Origin: Paractinoplanes bogorensis
Lineage (GTDB): Bacteria > Actinomycetota > Actinomycetes > Mycobacteriales > Micromonosporaceae
Length of the DNA: 64,000 bases
Direction of reading: 5' to 3'
NCBI RefSeq assembly: GCF_018829635.1
Contig: NZ_JAHKKG010000001.1
Span: 496,001-560,000, forward strand
Shown one piece after another: positions 28,247 through 36,620 of the stretch (position 1 is the first letter of the stretch; each line of letters begins with the position of its first letter). The translations under genes and the position numbers were made by a program. The notes beneath the pieces are model-generated. The model saw nothing but the letters and a program-made list of their open reading frames with translations, made no database searches and was not told where the DNA came from.

Positions 28247-29475
28247 CGGTCTACCTCGGTCGCGCCCGACGCGGCCCCAGCTTCACCCTGCGGCCGACCC
28301 TGCGCCTGCGGCTCACCCTGCTCAACGGCATCCTGCTGGTCGGCGCCGGAGCGATCCTCGTGCTGCTGGCCTGGCTGCTGGTCGGCGACGTGATGCACCC
28401 GGCGGTCGGGCTGCAGCCCGGGTCGACGGTGACCCTCGCCGACGGTCGCTCCGTCGACGCCGCCCAGTGGCAGGAGACGCTGGTCGACCAGGCCGCCCGC
28501 GAGATGCTGGCCAAGGGACTGGCGGCGCTGGTGGCGATCGGCATCATCGGCATCGCCGGGGCCTACGCGGTGGCCGGCCGGGCCCTGCGCCCGCTGCACA
28601 CGGTGACCCAGACCGCCCGCCGGCTCGGCGAGGAGACGCTCGACCAGCGGATCCGCTACTCCGGGGCGGACGACGAGGTGGCCGAGCTGGCCCGCACCTT
28701 CGACGCGATGCTCGACCGGCTGGCGGGCGCGTTCGAGTCGCAGAAACGCTTCGTGGCCAACGCCTCGCACGAACTGCGGACACCGCTGGCGGTGATGCGC
28801 ACCGAGATCGACGTGACGCTGACCGACGACGAGGCCGACGTGGCCGAATACCGCCGGATGGCCAAGGTGGTGCGCAACGCGTCCGAGCGGGCCAACGGGC
28901 TGGTCGACGCGTTGCTGGTGCTGGCCCGGTCGGAGGCGCAGTCGGGGCGGCGGCTGGTGCGCAAGGTGCCGGCCGACATGGCGATGAGCGTGACGAACGC
29001 GCTGTCGGCGGTGAAGGCCGAGGCGGAACGGCTCAAGCTGGACGTGACGACCGATCTGCAGCCGGCCATGGTGGTGGGCGATCCGTCGCTGCTCGACCGG
29101 CTGGCCGGCAACCTGATCGAGAATGCGATCCGCTACAACCACCTGCTGGGCAAGCTGTGGCTGCGCACCGAGACGGTGAACGGGCAGGCCCGGCTGATCG
29201 TGGGCAACACCGGCTACGAGGTCGAGCCGGGGGACGTACCGGGGTTGTTCGAGCCGTTCCGGCGGGGCGGCTGGGAGCGTACGGGCTCGCGGGGGTCGGG
29301 TCTGGGGTTGTCGATCGTGCGGGCGGTCTGCGATGCGCACGGCGGGACGGTGTCGGCGGTGGCTCAGGCCGGGGGTGGGCTCGAGGTGATGGTGTCGCTG
29401 CCGACGGCCGACACGACGCCGGTTGTGGCCGCGTCGGCGTCGGTTCCGCGGGCCAAGGGGCTGGGGATCGCTTAG
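28243..29475 (+). CDS. Sensor histidine kinase
   Basis: 410 residues. Two membrane helices (about 27-48 and 90-111) enclose a short external loop of roughly 40 residues; HAMP follows, then the H-box ASHELRTPL with phospho-acceptor His176, and the ATPase domain with N-box NLIENAIRYN and G-box GSRGSGLGLSIV. The small periplasmic loop suggests sensing within the membrane or through partner proteins, possibly the adjacent propeller proteins. Its stop overlaps the convergent DUF2637 gene by 4 nt. Confidence 0.93.
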   Translation: MTVYLGRARRGPSFTLRPTLRLRLTLLNGILLVGAGAILVLLAWLLVGDVMHPAVGLQPGSTVTLADGRSVDAAQWQETLVDQAAREMLAKGLAALVAIGIIGIAGAYAVAGRALRPLHTVTQTARRLGEETLDQRIRYSGADDEVAELARTFDAMLDRLAGAFESQKRFVANASHELRTPLAVMRTEIDVTLTDDEADVAEYRRMAKVVRNASERANGLVDALLVLARSEAQSGRRLVRKVPADMAMSVTNALSAVKAEAERLKLDVTTDLQPAMVVGDPSLLDRLAGNLIENAIRYNHLLGKLWLRTETVNGQARLIVGNTGYEVEPGDVPGLFEPFRRGGWERTGSRGSGLGLSIVRAVCDAHGGTVSAVAQAGGGLEVMVSLPTADTTPVVAASASVPRAKGLGIA

Positions 29476-30377
29476 GCCGCCGCCTCGCGGCGCACGGCTC
29501 GCCACCGGGAGGCGCTGATGCCCAGTTCGGCGGCGATCTGGGTCTCGGAGAGGTCGGGACGTTCGGCCTTGATCTGGGCCGCCCGGGCGACTGTCTCGGC
29601 GGCGGTGCGGCGTGGGCGGCCGTCGCCGGCCTGGGCGGTTACCGCTTGGGCGCTCGGTGCGGCGGTCGACCGCTGGGCGGGGACGACCCGACCGGCTGTC
29701 GCCGGCTGGCGCGCGGGGACCTGCGGGTAACTTCCGGTATCGGTGCGGGGGAGCGCGGCGGCCACCTCGGCCAGCGCGGCCGCGGTGGCGGGATTGAGTG
29801 CCGATCCGCCGCCGCGCGGGCCGTTGACGCGGGCCGACGCGGCGCTGAGCGGGCTGGGAAAGAGCCCCGGAACGGGCGCGGGTGCCGACGCCGGCGGCGC
29901 GGAGACAACGGGCGGGAGCGCGGGCTCAGGCTCGGCGGCAGGCAGTTGTTCGGCTTCGGCTTCCTGGGCGGCGGCCGCCCGCTCCAGGGTGCTGATGCGG
30001 CCGCCCAGCTCGACCAGGCAGATGCTGGCCACCACGATCAGCCCGTCGACCGAGAGCGGCAGCAGATAGGGCGACGCCCCGGTCTCGCCGTAGCGGGCGG
30101 CCACCCCGACCATGTGCCAGTAGGAGACCCAGGCTGCGATGCCCGCGATGATGGCGGTGGCGGCGAACCGCAGCACGGCCAGGTAGCGCCGGTGGATCGG
30201 CACCCGGGAGATCAGTTCGACGGTGAGCAGGAGGGCCAGCGGCGGCCAGGCCGCGATCGCCTGGCTGATCGGGTTGTCCAGCGCGTGCAGCACGTTGGCG
30301 ACGACGGATGCGGCCACGCCCAGCAGCAGCGTTGCCCGTACGCCCCAGCGGACGCGACGCAGTTGCTCCAGGACCAC
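29472..30377 (-). CDS. DUF2637 membrane protein with C-terminal HTH
   Basis: 301 residues. Four hydrophobic helices fill residues 12-125 (DUF2637, the SpdB-type spread-protein fold known from actinomycete plasmids and chromosomes). A long Ala/Pro-rich linker leads to a C-terminal helix-turn-helix of about 40 residues (ERPDLSETQIAAELGIS then SRWRAVRRE). The combination suggests a membrane-tethered DNA-binding protein. DUF2637 is often linked with conjugation, but no other transfer gene is present here. The GTG 30377 start has a GGGAGAG ribosome site. Confidence 0.8.
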   Translation of the reverse strand: MVLEQLRRVRWGVRATLLLGVAASVVANVLHALDNPISQAIAAWPPLALLLTVELISRVPIHRRYLAVLRFAATAIIAGIAAWVSYWHMVGVAARYGETGASPYLLPLSVDGLIVVASICLVELGGRISTLERAAAAQEAEAEQLPAAEPEPALPPVVSAPPASAPAPVPGLFPSPLSAASARVNGPRGGGSALNPATAAALAEVAAALPRTDTGSYPQVPARQPATAGRVVPAQRSTAAPSAQAVTAQAGDGRPRRTAAETVARAAQIKAERPDLSETQIAAELGISASRWRAVRREAAA

Positions 30378-30446
30378 CGGAACTCTCCCTCACTCGAATG
30401 CATCGACGGCTTACGGCGATCCATCCTGAGGGACCCGGGTTACGCA

Positions 30447-30491
30447 AACGCCTCCGGACGGGAACCGTGACCGGTCCGTTCCGGAGGCGTT
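30447..30491 (-). terminator. Hairpin downstream of the Pro/Gln-rich membrane protein gene
   Basis: AACGCCTCCGGA (30447-30458) pairs with TCCGGAGGCGTT (30480-30491); the loop can form an inner GGAACCG/CGGTCC stem. It lies 44 nt after the stop of the gene at 30535 on the minus strand. Confidence 0.6.
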
Positions 30492-30534
30492 GCGACTATG
30501 TGATCGTGTCGAGCGGCGTGTCGGCTTGACGCCG

Positions 30535-31503
30535 TCAGCCCTTCTTTTCGACCTCGGCCCTGAGCTTGGGGAACTCGGCCTTGGCCGAGCTCACCGAGGA
30601 GAAGTACCAGATGAACATGCCGACGCTGCCCTCGTCGGCCCAGGTGCAGATCGCCATGTCGATGCCGGACGTCTCGGAGCTGCCGCACTTGGCTACGCCG
30701 CCGAGCGTGCCGGTGGGGGCGGTCGTGATGTTGTCGATCTTCAGGCCGCCGATGCCGGCGCCGTAGAAGGTCTGGTCGAGCTCGGTCTTCGGGTTCTTCA
30801 CCGGCGCCTCGGCCGCGGCCACGATCACGATGTCTTGATCCTGGACGTCGCCGTAGAGGGCGCCGACCGTGTTGGTCGCGCCCGGCACCGTCTCGAGCCC
30901 GCTCTTGAGCTGGTCGGCCAGCGCCTTGAACTGGGCCGAGGTGAGCTTCTTGCGGCCACCGAGGGTCTTCGGCTCCGAGATGGAGACCGTGGTGGTCGGC
31001 GCCTCGGTGGTCGGGGCGGTCGTCGGCTCCTCGGTCGGGAAGGTCGGCGCCGTGGTCGCCAGGTCGTTGATCGCGTTGTTGACGTCGTCGACCTTGTTCT
31101 TGCCCACCATGTAGAGCGCGGTCACGCCGCCGACGCAGAGCACCAGCACGATCGCGACCGAGATCAGGATGATCGGCAGCGCCTTCGACTTCTTCTTCGG
31201 CGGCTGCGGCGGCGGGTAGCCGGGCTGACCGTACGACGGCTGACCGAACTGCGGCGGCTGGCCACCCGGCGGCTGCTGCCCGTACTGCGGGGGCTGCTGG
31301 CCGTACTGCGGCGGCTGCTGCTGGCCGTACGACGGCTGGCCGTAGTCGGGCTGGCCCGAGGACGGGTAGGCCGAGGTCGGCGGGTACTGCGGCTGTTCGG
31401 GCTGCTGACCCGGGTAGGGCTGATAAGGCGGCTGACCCTGATACGGCTGCCCTGACGAGGGGTCGTTGGGGTATGGCTGACCGGGGTACGGGGGCTGCGA
31501 CAT
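30535..31503 (-). CDS. Pro/Gln/Tyr-rich single-pass membrane protein
   Basis: 322 residues. The first ~105 are repetitive (PYGQ, QPPQYGQQ, GYPPPQPP), a cytoplasmic low-complexity segment common in actinobacterial membrane proteins. A KKKSK stop-transfer cluster and one membrane helix (about 109-131) follow, then a Thr/Pro linker and an extracellular domain of ~150 residues with two Cys (CGSS, CTWA) that may form a disulfide. I do not recognise the external domain. ATG 31503 has GGAG at a proper distance. Function unknown. Confidence 0.75.
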   Translation of the reverse strand: MSQPPYPGQPYPNDPSSGQPYQGQPPYQPYPGQQPEQPQYPPTSAYPSSGQPDYGQPSYGQQQPPQYGQQPPQYGQQPPGGQPPQFGQPSYGQPGYPPPQPPKKKSKALPIILISVAIVLVLCVGGVTALYMVGKNKVDDVNNAINDLATTAPTFPTEEPTTAPTTEAPTTTVSISEPKTLGGRKKLTSAQFKALADQLKSGLETVPGATNTVGALYGDVQDQDIVIVAAAEAPVKNPKTELDQTFYGAGIGGLKIDNITTAPTGTLGGVAKCGSSETSGIDMAICTWADEGSVGMFIWYFSSVSSAKAEFPKLRAEVEKKG

Positions 31504-31615
31504 CAAGCGCTCCATCAATCGGGTACCGCGCGAGCCTAGCGGTACCGCAGAATCCTGCACGTCACCGTTCTGGGTAGCGGGACGGTCCATGTGGGCAAAA
31601 CGACCGGAACGTGAC

Positions 31616-31646
31616 GACGCCCCGCACCTCGAAGGTACGGGGCGTC
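31616..31646 (-). terminator. Terminator hairpin after fadJ
   Basis: GACGCCCCG (31616-31624) pairs with CGGGGCGTC (31638-31646), with ACCT/AGGT extending the stem. It lies 14 nt after the fadJ stop on the minus strand. No strong T-run is seen. Confidence 0.65.
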
Positions 31647-31659
31647 GGCAACCTGACTG

Positions 31660-33714
31660 TCAGGCGGGCAGACTGGCTACCCCTTGAGGCAGGAACCGCT
31701 TGCCGGTCACCCGCTCGGAGGTGCCGCTGCGGTCCAGGTACGGCGTCACGCCGCCCAGGTGGAACGGATATCCGGCGCCGAGGATCATGCACAGGTCGAT
31801 GTCCTGCGCCTCGGCCACCACGCCCTCGTCGAGCATGATGCGGATCTCCTCGGCCAGGGCGTCCAGCGCCTTCGCGCGTACCTCATCGGCGGAAAGCGGA
31901 GCGGAACCGCCGGCCACCAGCTTGGCCACCTCGGGGTTGATCTCGTCGTCGACCATCACGGGCAGGCCGGCGTCGACGATCTTCTTGAGGTTCTCCGACT
32001 CGGCGAACCGGTCGGGGAACGCCCGGTGCAGCGTCTCGCCCACGTGGTAGGCCACCGCCGGGCCGACCAGCTGGAGCAGGGCGATCGGGCGCATCGGCAG
32101 GCCCAGCGGGTCCATCGCCTCGTTCACCACGTCGAGCGGCGTACCGGCGTCGATGGCCTGGAAGATCTCGCTGGTGACCCGGGTCAGGAGCCGGTTGACC
32201 ACGAACGCCGGGGCGTCCTTGACCAGCACCGACGACTTCTTCAGCTCCTTGCCGACGGCGAACGCGGTGGCCAGTGTGGCGTCGTCGGTCCGCTCGCCCT
32301 TGATGATCTCGAGCAGCGGCAGCACGGCGACCGGGTTGAAGAAGTGGAAGCCGACGACCCGCTCGGGGTGCTCGAGGTCGGCCGCCATCGCGGTGACCGA
32401 CAGCGAGCTGGTGTTCGTCGCCAGGATCGCCTCGGGCGTCACGATTTTTTCCAGCTCGGCCCAGATCTGCTTCTTGAGGTCGAGGTTCTCGAAGACGGCC
32501 TCGATCACGAAGTCGGCGTCGGCGAACACCGACTTGTCGACCGAGCCGCTGACCAGGCCGCGCAGCTTGGCCGCGGTGCCCTCGTCGAGGCGGCGCTTGG
32601 ACACCAGCTTGTCGATCTGGTCGGTCACGTACGACACGCCCTTGTCGACCCGGGCCTGGTCGATGTCGGTCAGCACGACCGGCACCTCCAGCCGCCGGAC
32701 GAAGAGCAGCGCGAGCTGGGACGCCATCAGGCCGGCCCCGACGATGCCGACCTTGGTGACCTTGCGGGCGAGCGACTTGTCGGGCACGCCGACCGGGCGC
32801 TTGGCCCGGCGCTGAACCAGGTCGAACGCGTACAGGCTGGCCCGGGACTCGTCGCCCATGATCAGGTCGGCCAGGGCCTCGGTCTCGGCCGCCGTGCCGT
32901 CTTCGAACGATGCGTCCTTGGCCAGGGCGAGCAGCTCGAGGGCCTTGTTGGCCGACGGGACCGCGCCGTGCAGCTTCTCGTCCAGCTGCTGCTTGGCGAA
33001 GAAGAGCACGCCCTCCCACATGTCCTTGTCGACCTCGGGCCGCTGCACCTGCAGCGAACCGTCGACGACCGCGGCGGCCCACTCGAGCGAGCGCTCCAGG
33101 AAGTCGGCCGGCTCGAACAGCTGGTCGGCCACGCCGAGCTCGACCGCCTGCTTGGGGCGCAGGACCTTCTGGGTGAGCGGGTTCTGCAGGATGACCTGGG
33201 CCGCGCCGGGCACGCCGATCAGGTTGGGGAGCAGCTGGCTGCCGCCCCAGCCGGGCACCAGGCCGATCGCGACCTCGGGCAGGCCGAGCGCCGCCGCGCC
33301 GCCCGACACCGTGCGGTAGTGACAGTGCAGCGCCACCTCGAGGCCGCCACCGAGGGCAGCGCCGTTGATAAACGCAAAAGTCGGAATCGCACTGTTCTTC
33401 AGGCGGGCGAACACGCGATGGCCGAGCTCGCCGAGCTCAATGGCCTGCTCGCGCGACGTCAGGTACGGGATGCCCGTAATGTCCGCGCCGACGCAGAAGA
33501 TGTATGGCTTGCCGGTGATCGCGATGAACGCCGGCTCGCCGGCCGTGGCCTCGGTGATCGCCGCGTCCAGGGACGCCAGCCCACCCGGCCCGAAGCTGTT
33601 GGGCTTCTTGTAATCGAACCCGTTGTCCAGCGTGATGATGGCGGCCTTGGTCTGGCCGAGCTGGACAAAACGGACGATGGCCTTGGTGACGACCTCGTTC
33701 GGGTGCTCGATCAC
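31660..33714 (-). CDS. fadJ: Fatty-acid oxidation multifunctional protein: enoyl-CoA hydratase/3-hydroxyacyl-CoA dehydrogenase
   Basis: 684 residues. The N-terminal crotonase domain (about 1-200) shows ITGKPYIFCVGADI and the oxyanion-hole GGGLEVALHCHY. The NAD-binding half starts at about 320 with VGIVGAGLMASQLALLF, includes NTSSLSV and HFFNPV, and ends in paired 3HCDH C-terminal domains. It hydrates enoyl-CoA and oxidises the product, the two middle steps of beta-oxidation. GTG 33714 overlaps the fadA stop by 4 nt (GTGA), so the complex subunits are cotranslated. The longer upstream frame is a shadow of fadA. Confidence 0.94.
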   Translation of the reverse strand: MIEHPNEVVTKAIVRFVQLGQTKAAIITLDNGFDYKKPNSFGPGGLASLDAAITEATAGEPAFIAITGKPYIFCVGADITGIPYLTSREQAIELGELGHRVFARLKNSAIPTFAFINGAALGGGLEVALHCHYRTVSGGAAALGLPEVAIGLVPGWGGSQLLPNLIGVPGAAQVILQNPLTQKVLRPKQAVELGVADQLFEPADFLERSLEWAAAVVDGSLQVQRPEVDKDMWEGVLFFAKQQLDEKLHGAVPSANKALELLALAKDASFEDGTAAETEALADLIMGDESRASLYAFDLVQRRAKRPVGVPDKSLARKVTKVGIVGAGLMASQLALLFVRRLEVPVVLTDIDQARVDKGVSYVTDQIDKLVSKRRLDEGTAAKLRGLVSGSVDKSVFADADFVIEAVFENLDLKKQIWAELEKIVTPEAILATNTSSLSVTAMAADLEHPERVVGFHFFNPVAVLPLLEIIKGERTDDATLATAFAVGKELKKSSVLVKDAPAFVVNRLLTRVTSEIFQAIDAGTPLDVVNEAMDPLGLPMRPIALLQLVGPAVAYHVGETLHRAFPDRFAESENLKKIVDAGLPVMVDDEINPEVAKLVAGGSAPLSADEVRAKALDALAEEIRIMLDEGVVAEAQDIDLCMILGAGYPFHLGGVTPYLDRSGTSERVTGKRFLPQGVASLPA

Positions 33715-34907
33715 TTCGCCGCTCCGTCCCAGTTCGGGTTCTCCCAGATCACGGTGCCGCCCATGCCGATGCCGATGCACATGGCGGTGAGGCCGTAACG
33801 GACCTCGGGGTGCTCGGCGAAGTGCCGCGCGAGCTGCGTCATCAGGCGGACGCCGGAGGAAGCGAGCGGGTGGCCGATCGCGATCGCGCCGCCCCACGGG
33901 TTGACCCGCGGGTCGTCGTCGGCGATGCCGTAGTGGTCGAGGAACGCCAGCACCTGGATCGCGAACGCCTCGTTCAGCTCGAACAGGCCGATGTCGTCGA
34001 TCGTCAGGCCGGCCTTCTTGAGCGCCTTCTCGGTCGACGGGATCGGGCCGTAGCCCATGATCTCGGGCTCGACGCCGACGAAGCCGTACGAGACCATCCG
34101 CATCGCGATCGGCAGACCCAGCTCGCGGGCCGTCTCCTCGCTGGCCAGCAGGGCCGCGGTGGCGCCGTCGTTGAGGCCGGCCGCGTTGCCGGCGGTGACC
34201 CGGCCGTGCGGGCGGAACGGGGTCTTGAGCGTGGCCAGCTTCTCCATCGAGGTCTCGCGCGGCGCCTCGTCGGTGGTGGCGAGCCCCCAGCCCTGCTCGG
34301 CGCTGCGCAGCGCGACCGGAACCATGTCCGGCTGCAGCTTGCCGTCGGCGTAGGCCTTGGCCGTCTTGAGCTGCGAGTTCAGCCCGTAGCGGTCGGTCCG
34401 CTCCTTGGTGATGCCGGGCAGGCGGTCGTGCAGGTTTTCCGCCGTGGAGCCCATCACCAGCGCCGACGGGTCGACCAGCTTCTCGGCCAGGATCCGCGGG
34501 TTGGGGTCGACGCCCTCACCCATCGGGTGGTGGCCCATGTGCTCGACGCCGCCCGCGATCGCCACGTCGTAGGCGCCCATCGCGATGCCGCCGGCCACGT
34601 TGGTCACGGCGGTCATGGCGCCCGCGCACATGCGGTCGATCGCGTAGCCCGGGACGGTCTTGGGCAGGCCCGACAGCAGCGCGGCGGTGCGGCCGATGGT
34701 GAGGCCCTGGTCGCCGGTCTGGGTGGTGGCCGCGATCGCGACCTCGTCGACCATCTCCGGCGGGAGCTGGGGATTGCGGCGCATCAGCTCGCGGATGCAG
34801 CGGATGACCAGATCGTCGGCGCGCGTCTCGGCATACATGCCGCCGGCCTTGCCGAACGGGGTGCGGACGCCGTCGACGAAGACGACCTCGCGTACTTCAC
34901 GGGGCAC
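33711..34907 (-). CDS. fadA: Acetyl-CoA C-acyltransferase (3-ketoacyl-CoA thiolase)
   Basis: 398 residues. Catalytic Cys94 lies in DRMCAGAM, the distal His in NEAFAIQV/GHPLASSG, and the second Cys in CIGIGMGG. The enzyme splits 3-ketoacyl-CoA with CoA, the last step of beta-oxidation. It is the first gene of the fadA-fadJ operon. GTG 34907 is preceded by AGGAGGG, an ideal ribosome site. The intergenic repeat copy 1 lies 87 nt upstream of the start. Confidence 0.95.
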   Translation of the reverse strand: MPREVREVVFVDGVRTPFGKAGGMYAETRADDLVIRCIRELMRRNPQLPPEMVDEVAIAATTQTGDQGLTIGRTAALLSGLPKTVPGYAIDRMCAGAMTAVTNVAGGIAMGAYDVAIAGGVEHMGHHPMGEGVDPNPRILAEKLVDPSALVMGSTAENLHDRLPGITKERTDRYGLNSQLKTAKAYADGKLQPDMVPVALRSAEQGWGLATTDEAPRETSMEKLATLKTPFRPHGRVTAGNAAGLNDGATAALLASEETARELGLPIAMRMVSYGFVGVEPEIMGYGPIPSTEKALKKAGLTIDDIGLFELNEAFAIQVLAFLDHYGIADDDPRVNPWGGAIAIGHPLASSGVRLMTQLARHFAEHPEVRYGLTAMCIGIGMGGTVIWENPNWDGAAK

Positions 34908-34993
34908 TTGACCCTCCTAAGGCGGTGGTAAGTGGATGCTACTCGCCAGTAACTAGTGGCTGCCACCGCCTCCGGGAAACTTCACAAAGCCAA

Positions 34994-35128
34994 TCAAGAG
35001 CGTTATGTCCCGGCGGGGTGGTGGGTGACGGACCGTCGCTCCCGCGGGGACCACGACACGATGAGCTGGCCGCTGGCGCGTCCAGAGCGCTCATCGCGCC
35101 GCGGCGGCGTGCGTGAGTGGTTGCGCCC
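34994..35128 (+). repeat. Dispersed structured intergenic repeat, copy 1
   Basis: First of three related elements (see 56441 and 59781). It starts TCAAGAGCGTTATGTCCCGG, continues with GGGTGGTGGGTGACGGACCG and ends GTGCGTGAGTGGTTGCGCCC. The centre folds into a hairpin: outer arms CGATGAGC (35059-35066) and GCTCATCG (35089-35096), inner arms TGGCCGC and GCGTCCA with one mismatch, loop TGGC. The outer arms differ from those of the other copies yet still pair. It sits between rnd and fadA. Confidence 0.85.
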
Positions 35129-35136
35129 AGAACCAG

Positions 35137-35169
35137 AGCGGACCGGGCGCTCGATGCGCCCGGTCCGCT
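35137..35169 (-). terminator. Terminator hairpin after ribonuclease D gene
   Basis: Perfect 14-bp arms AGCGGACCGGGCGC (35137-35150) and GCGCCCGGTCCGCT (35156-35169) with a 5-nt loop, 3 nt past the rnd stop on the minus strand. Very stable; no T-run. Confidence 0.75.
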
Positions 35170-35172
35170 GGG

Positions 35173-36477
35173 TCAGGTGGTGGCGGGTGCCGGCAGGACG
35201 TCGGCCAACTGGTCGGCCAGCAGGGTGATCTGCCAGTTGCGAGCGCCGAAACCGCGCAGCGTGTCGCCGACCGTCTGCGGTGAGACCTCGTCGGGTGGGG
35301 ACCAGGCCAGGCGGCGTACGAAATCGGGACTGATCAGATTTTCCGGTGGCAGGTTGTGCGACTCGGCCGTCGCGACCACGACCGCGCGGCAGCGGGTCAG
35401 GCGCGCGGCCGCTATCGGGTCACGCTCGGCCCAGCGGTGCGGTGGGGGCGGGCCCTCGACCGGCTGGTTGATCGGCAGCGAGTCGTCGGGCAGGGCGCGG
35501 GCCTCGTCCAGCGCGTCCAGCCACACGCGGGCCAGGCGGCGCACCGAGCGGCCCCCGAAACCGGCGATGCCCAGCAGGGTCCGCTCGTCCTTGGGATCGG
35601 CCTCGGCCGCGGCCACGATCGCCGAGTCGGGCAGCACCCGGCCCGGCGCGGAGTCGCGGCGGGCGGCCACGCCGTCGCGGGCGTACCAGAGCGCGCGGAC
35701 CCGCGACTGAGCGCGAGCCCCGCGGACGCGGTGTATTCCGGACGTCCGGCGCCAGGGGTCGGGACGCACCCGGGGCGGGCGGTCGGCGCTGGCCACCAGC
35801 GCGGCGAACTCCTCGGCGGCCCAGGCCGTCTTGCCCTGCCGGTCGAGCTCGGCCGCCAGGTGGTCGCGCAGGTCGGTGAGCAGCTCGACGTCGAGCGCGG
35901 CGTAGGTCAGCCACGACTCGGGCAGCGGGCGGGTCGACCAGTCGGCGGCCGAGTGGTGCTTCTCGAGCGAGTAGCCCAGCAGCTGCTCGGTGAGCGCGGC
36001 CAGACCGACCCGCTCGAAGCCGGCCAGCCGGGCGGCCAGCTCGGTGTCGAACAGCCGGCGCGGCTTGAGGCTCAGCTCGGCCAGACAGGCCAGGTCTTGA
36101 CTGGCCGCGTGCAGCACCCACTCGCTCTCGGCCAGGGCGGCGTCGAGCGTGCGCAGATCGTCGAGCGGCAGCGGGTCGATCAGCGCCGTCCCGGCGCCGG
36201 CCCGGCGCAGCTGCACCAGGTAGGCCCGCTGGGTGTAGCGGTAGCCGGACGCACGTTCGGCGTCCACCGCGACGGGACCCGAGCCGGCGGCCATCCGGGC
36301 CACGACCTCGGCGAGTTCGTCGTCGGTCTCGACAGGTCGAGGGGTGCCCTCACGGGGCGCGGTCAACGGTACGGGCTCGGGACCGCCAGACGTCGGGTCG
36401 GGCGAGTCGGCAGGCGGTCGTCCGTCCCTTTCGGGCTCCGGCGTGTCCCGACGGCGCAGGGGTGCTTCGTCGGTCAC
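35173..36477 (-). CDS. rnd: Ribonuclease D
   Basis: 434 residues. A disordered Pro-rich N-terminus is followed by the DEDD 3'-5' exonuclease domain: VAVDAERASGYRYTQRAYLV (Exo I), VLHAASQDLACL (Exo II) and TYAALDVELL (Exo III, with Tyr and Asp). One HRDC domain follows around 255-330. RNase D trims 3' ends of tRNA and other small RNAs. GTG 36477 is preferred to the longer frame because a TACGGT -10 box (36489-36484) ends 6 nt before it, pointing to a leaderless mRNA. Confidence 0.9.
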   Translation of the reverse strand: MTDEAPLRRRDTPEPERDGRPPADSPDPTSGGPEPVPLTAPREGTPRPVETDDELAEVVARMAAGSGPVAVDAERASGYRYTQRAYLVQLRRAGAGTALIDPLPLDDLRTLDAALAESEWVLHAASQDLACLAELSLKPRRLFDTELAARLAGFERVGLAALTEQLLGYSLEKHHSAADWSTRPLPESWLTYAALDVELLTDLRDHLAAELDRQGKTAWAAEEFAALVASADRPPRVRPDPWRRTSGIHRVRGARAQSRVRALWYARDGVAARRDSAPGRVLPDSAIVAAAEADPKDERTLLGIAGFGGRSVRRLARVWLDALDEARALPDDSLPINQPVEGPPPPHRWAERDPIAAARLTRCRAVVVATAESHNLPPENLISPDFVRRLAWSPPDEVSPQTVGDTLRGFGARNWQITLLADQLADVLPAPATT

Positions 36478-36483
36478 TCCGCT

Positions 36484-36489
36484 ACCGTA
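36484..36489 (-). promoter_or_regulatory. -10 element for leaderless rnd
   Basis: TACGGT on the minus strand ends 6 nt before the rnd GTG (36477). No ribosome site lies between, so the message probably starts at the initiation codon. Confidence 0.5.
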
Positions 36490-36620
36490 CGGGGACCCCA
36501 CCCCGCCTGCTTGCAGCCGGGTCCCGGCGCGCCGTTTCTCGATCGACAACTCGTCTGATCCGGAGAGCGGTTTTCTCCGTACTACCTCCCGCAGCGCCGA
36601 TACCCGGGAGGCCGCGCCGG

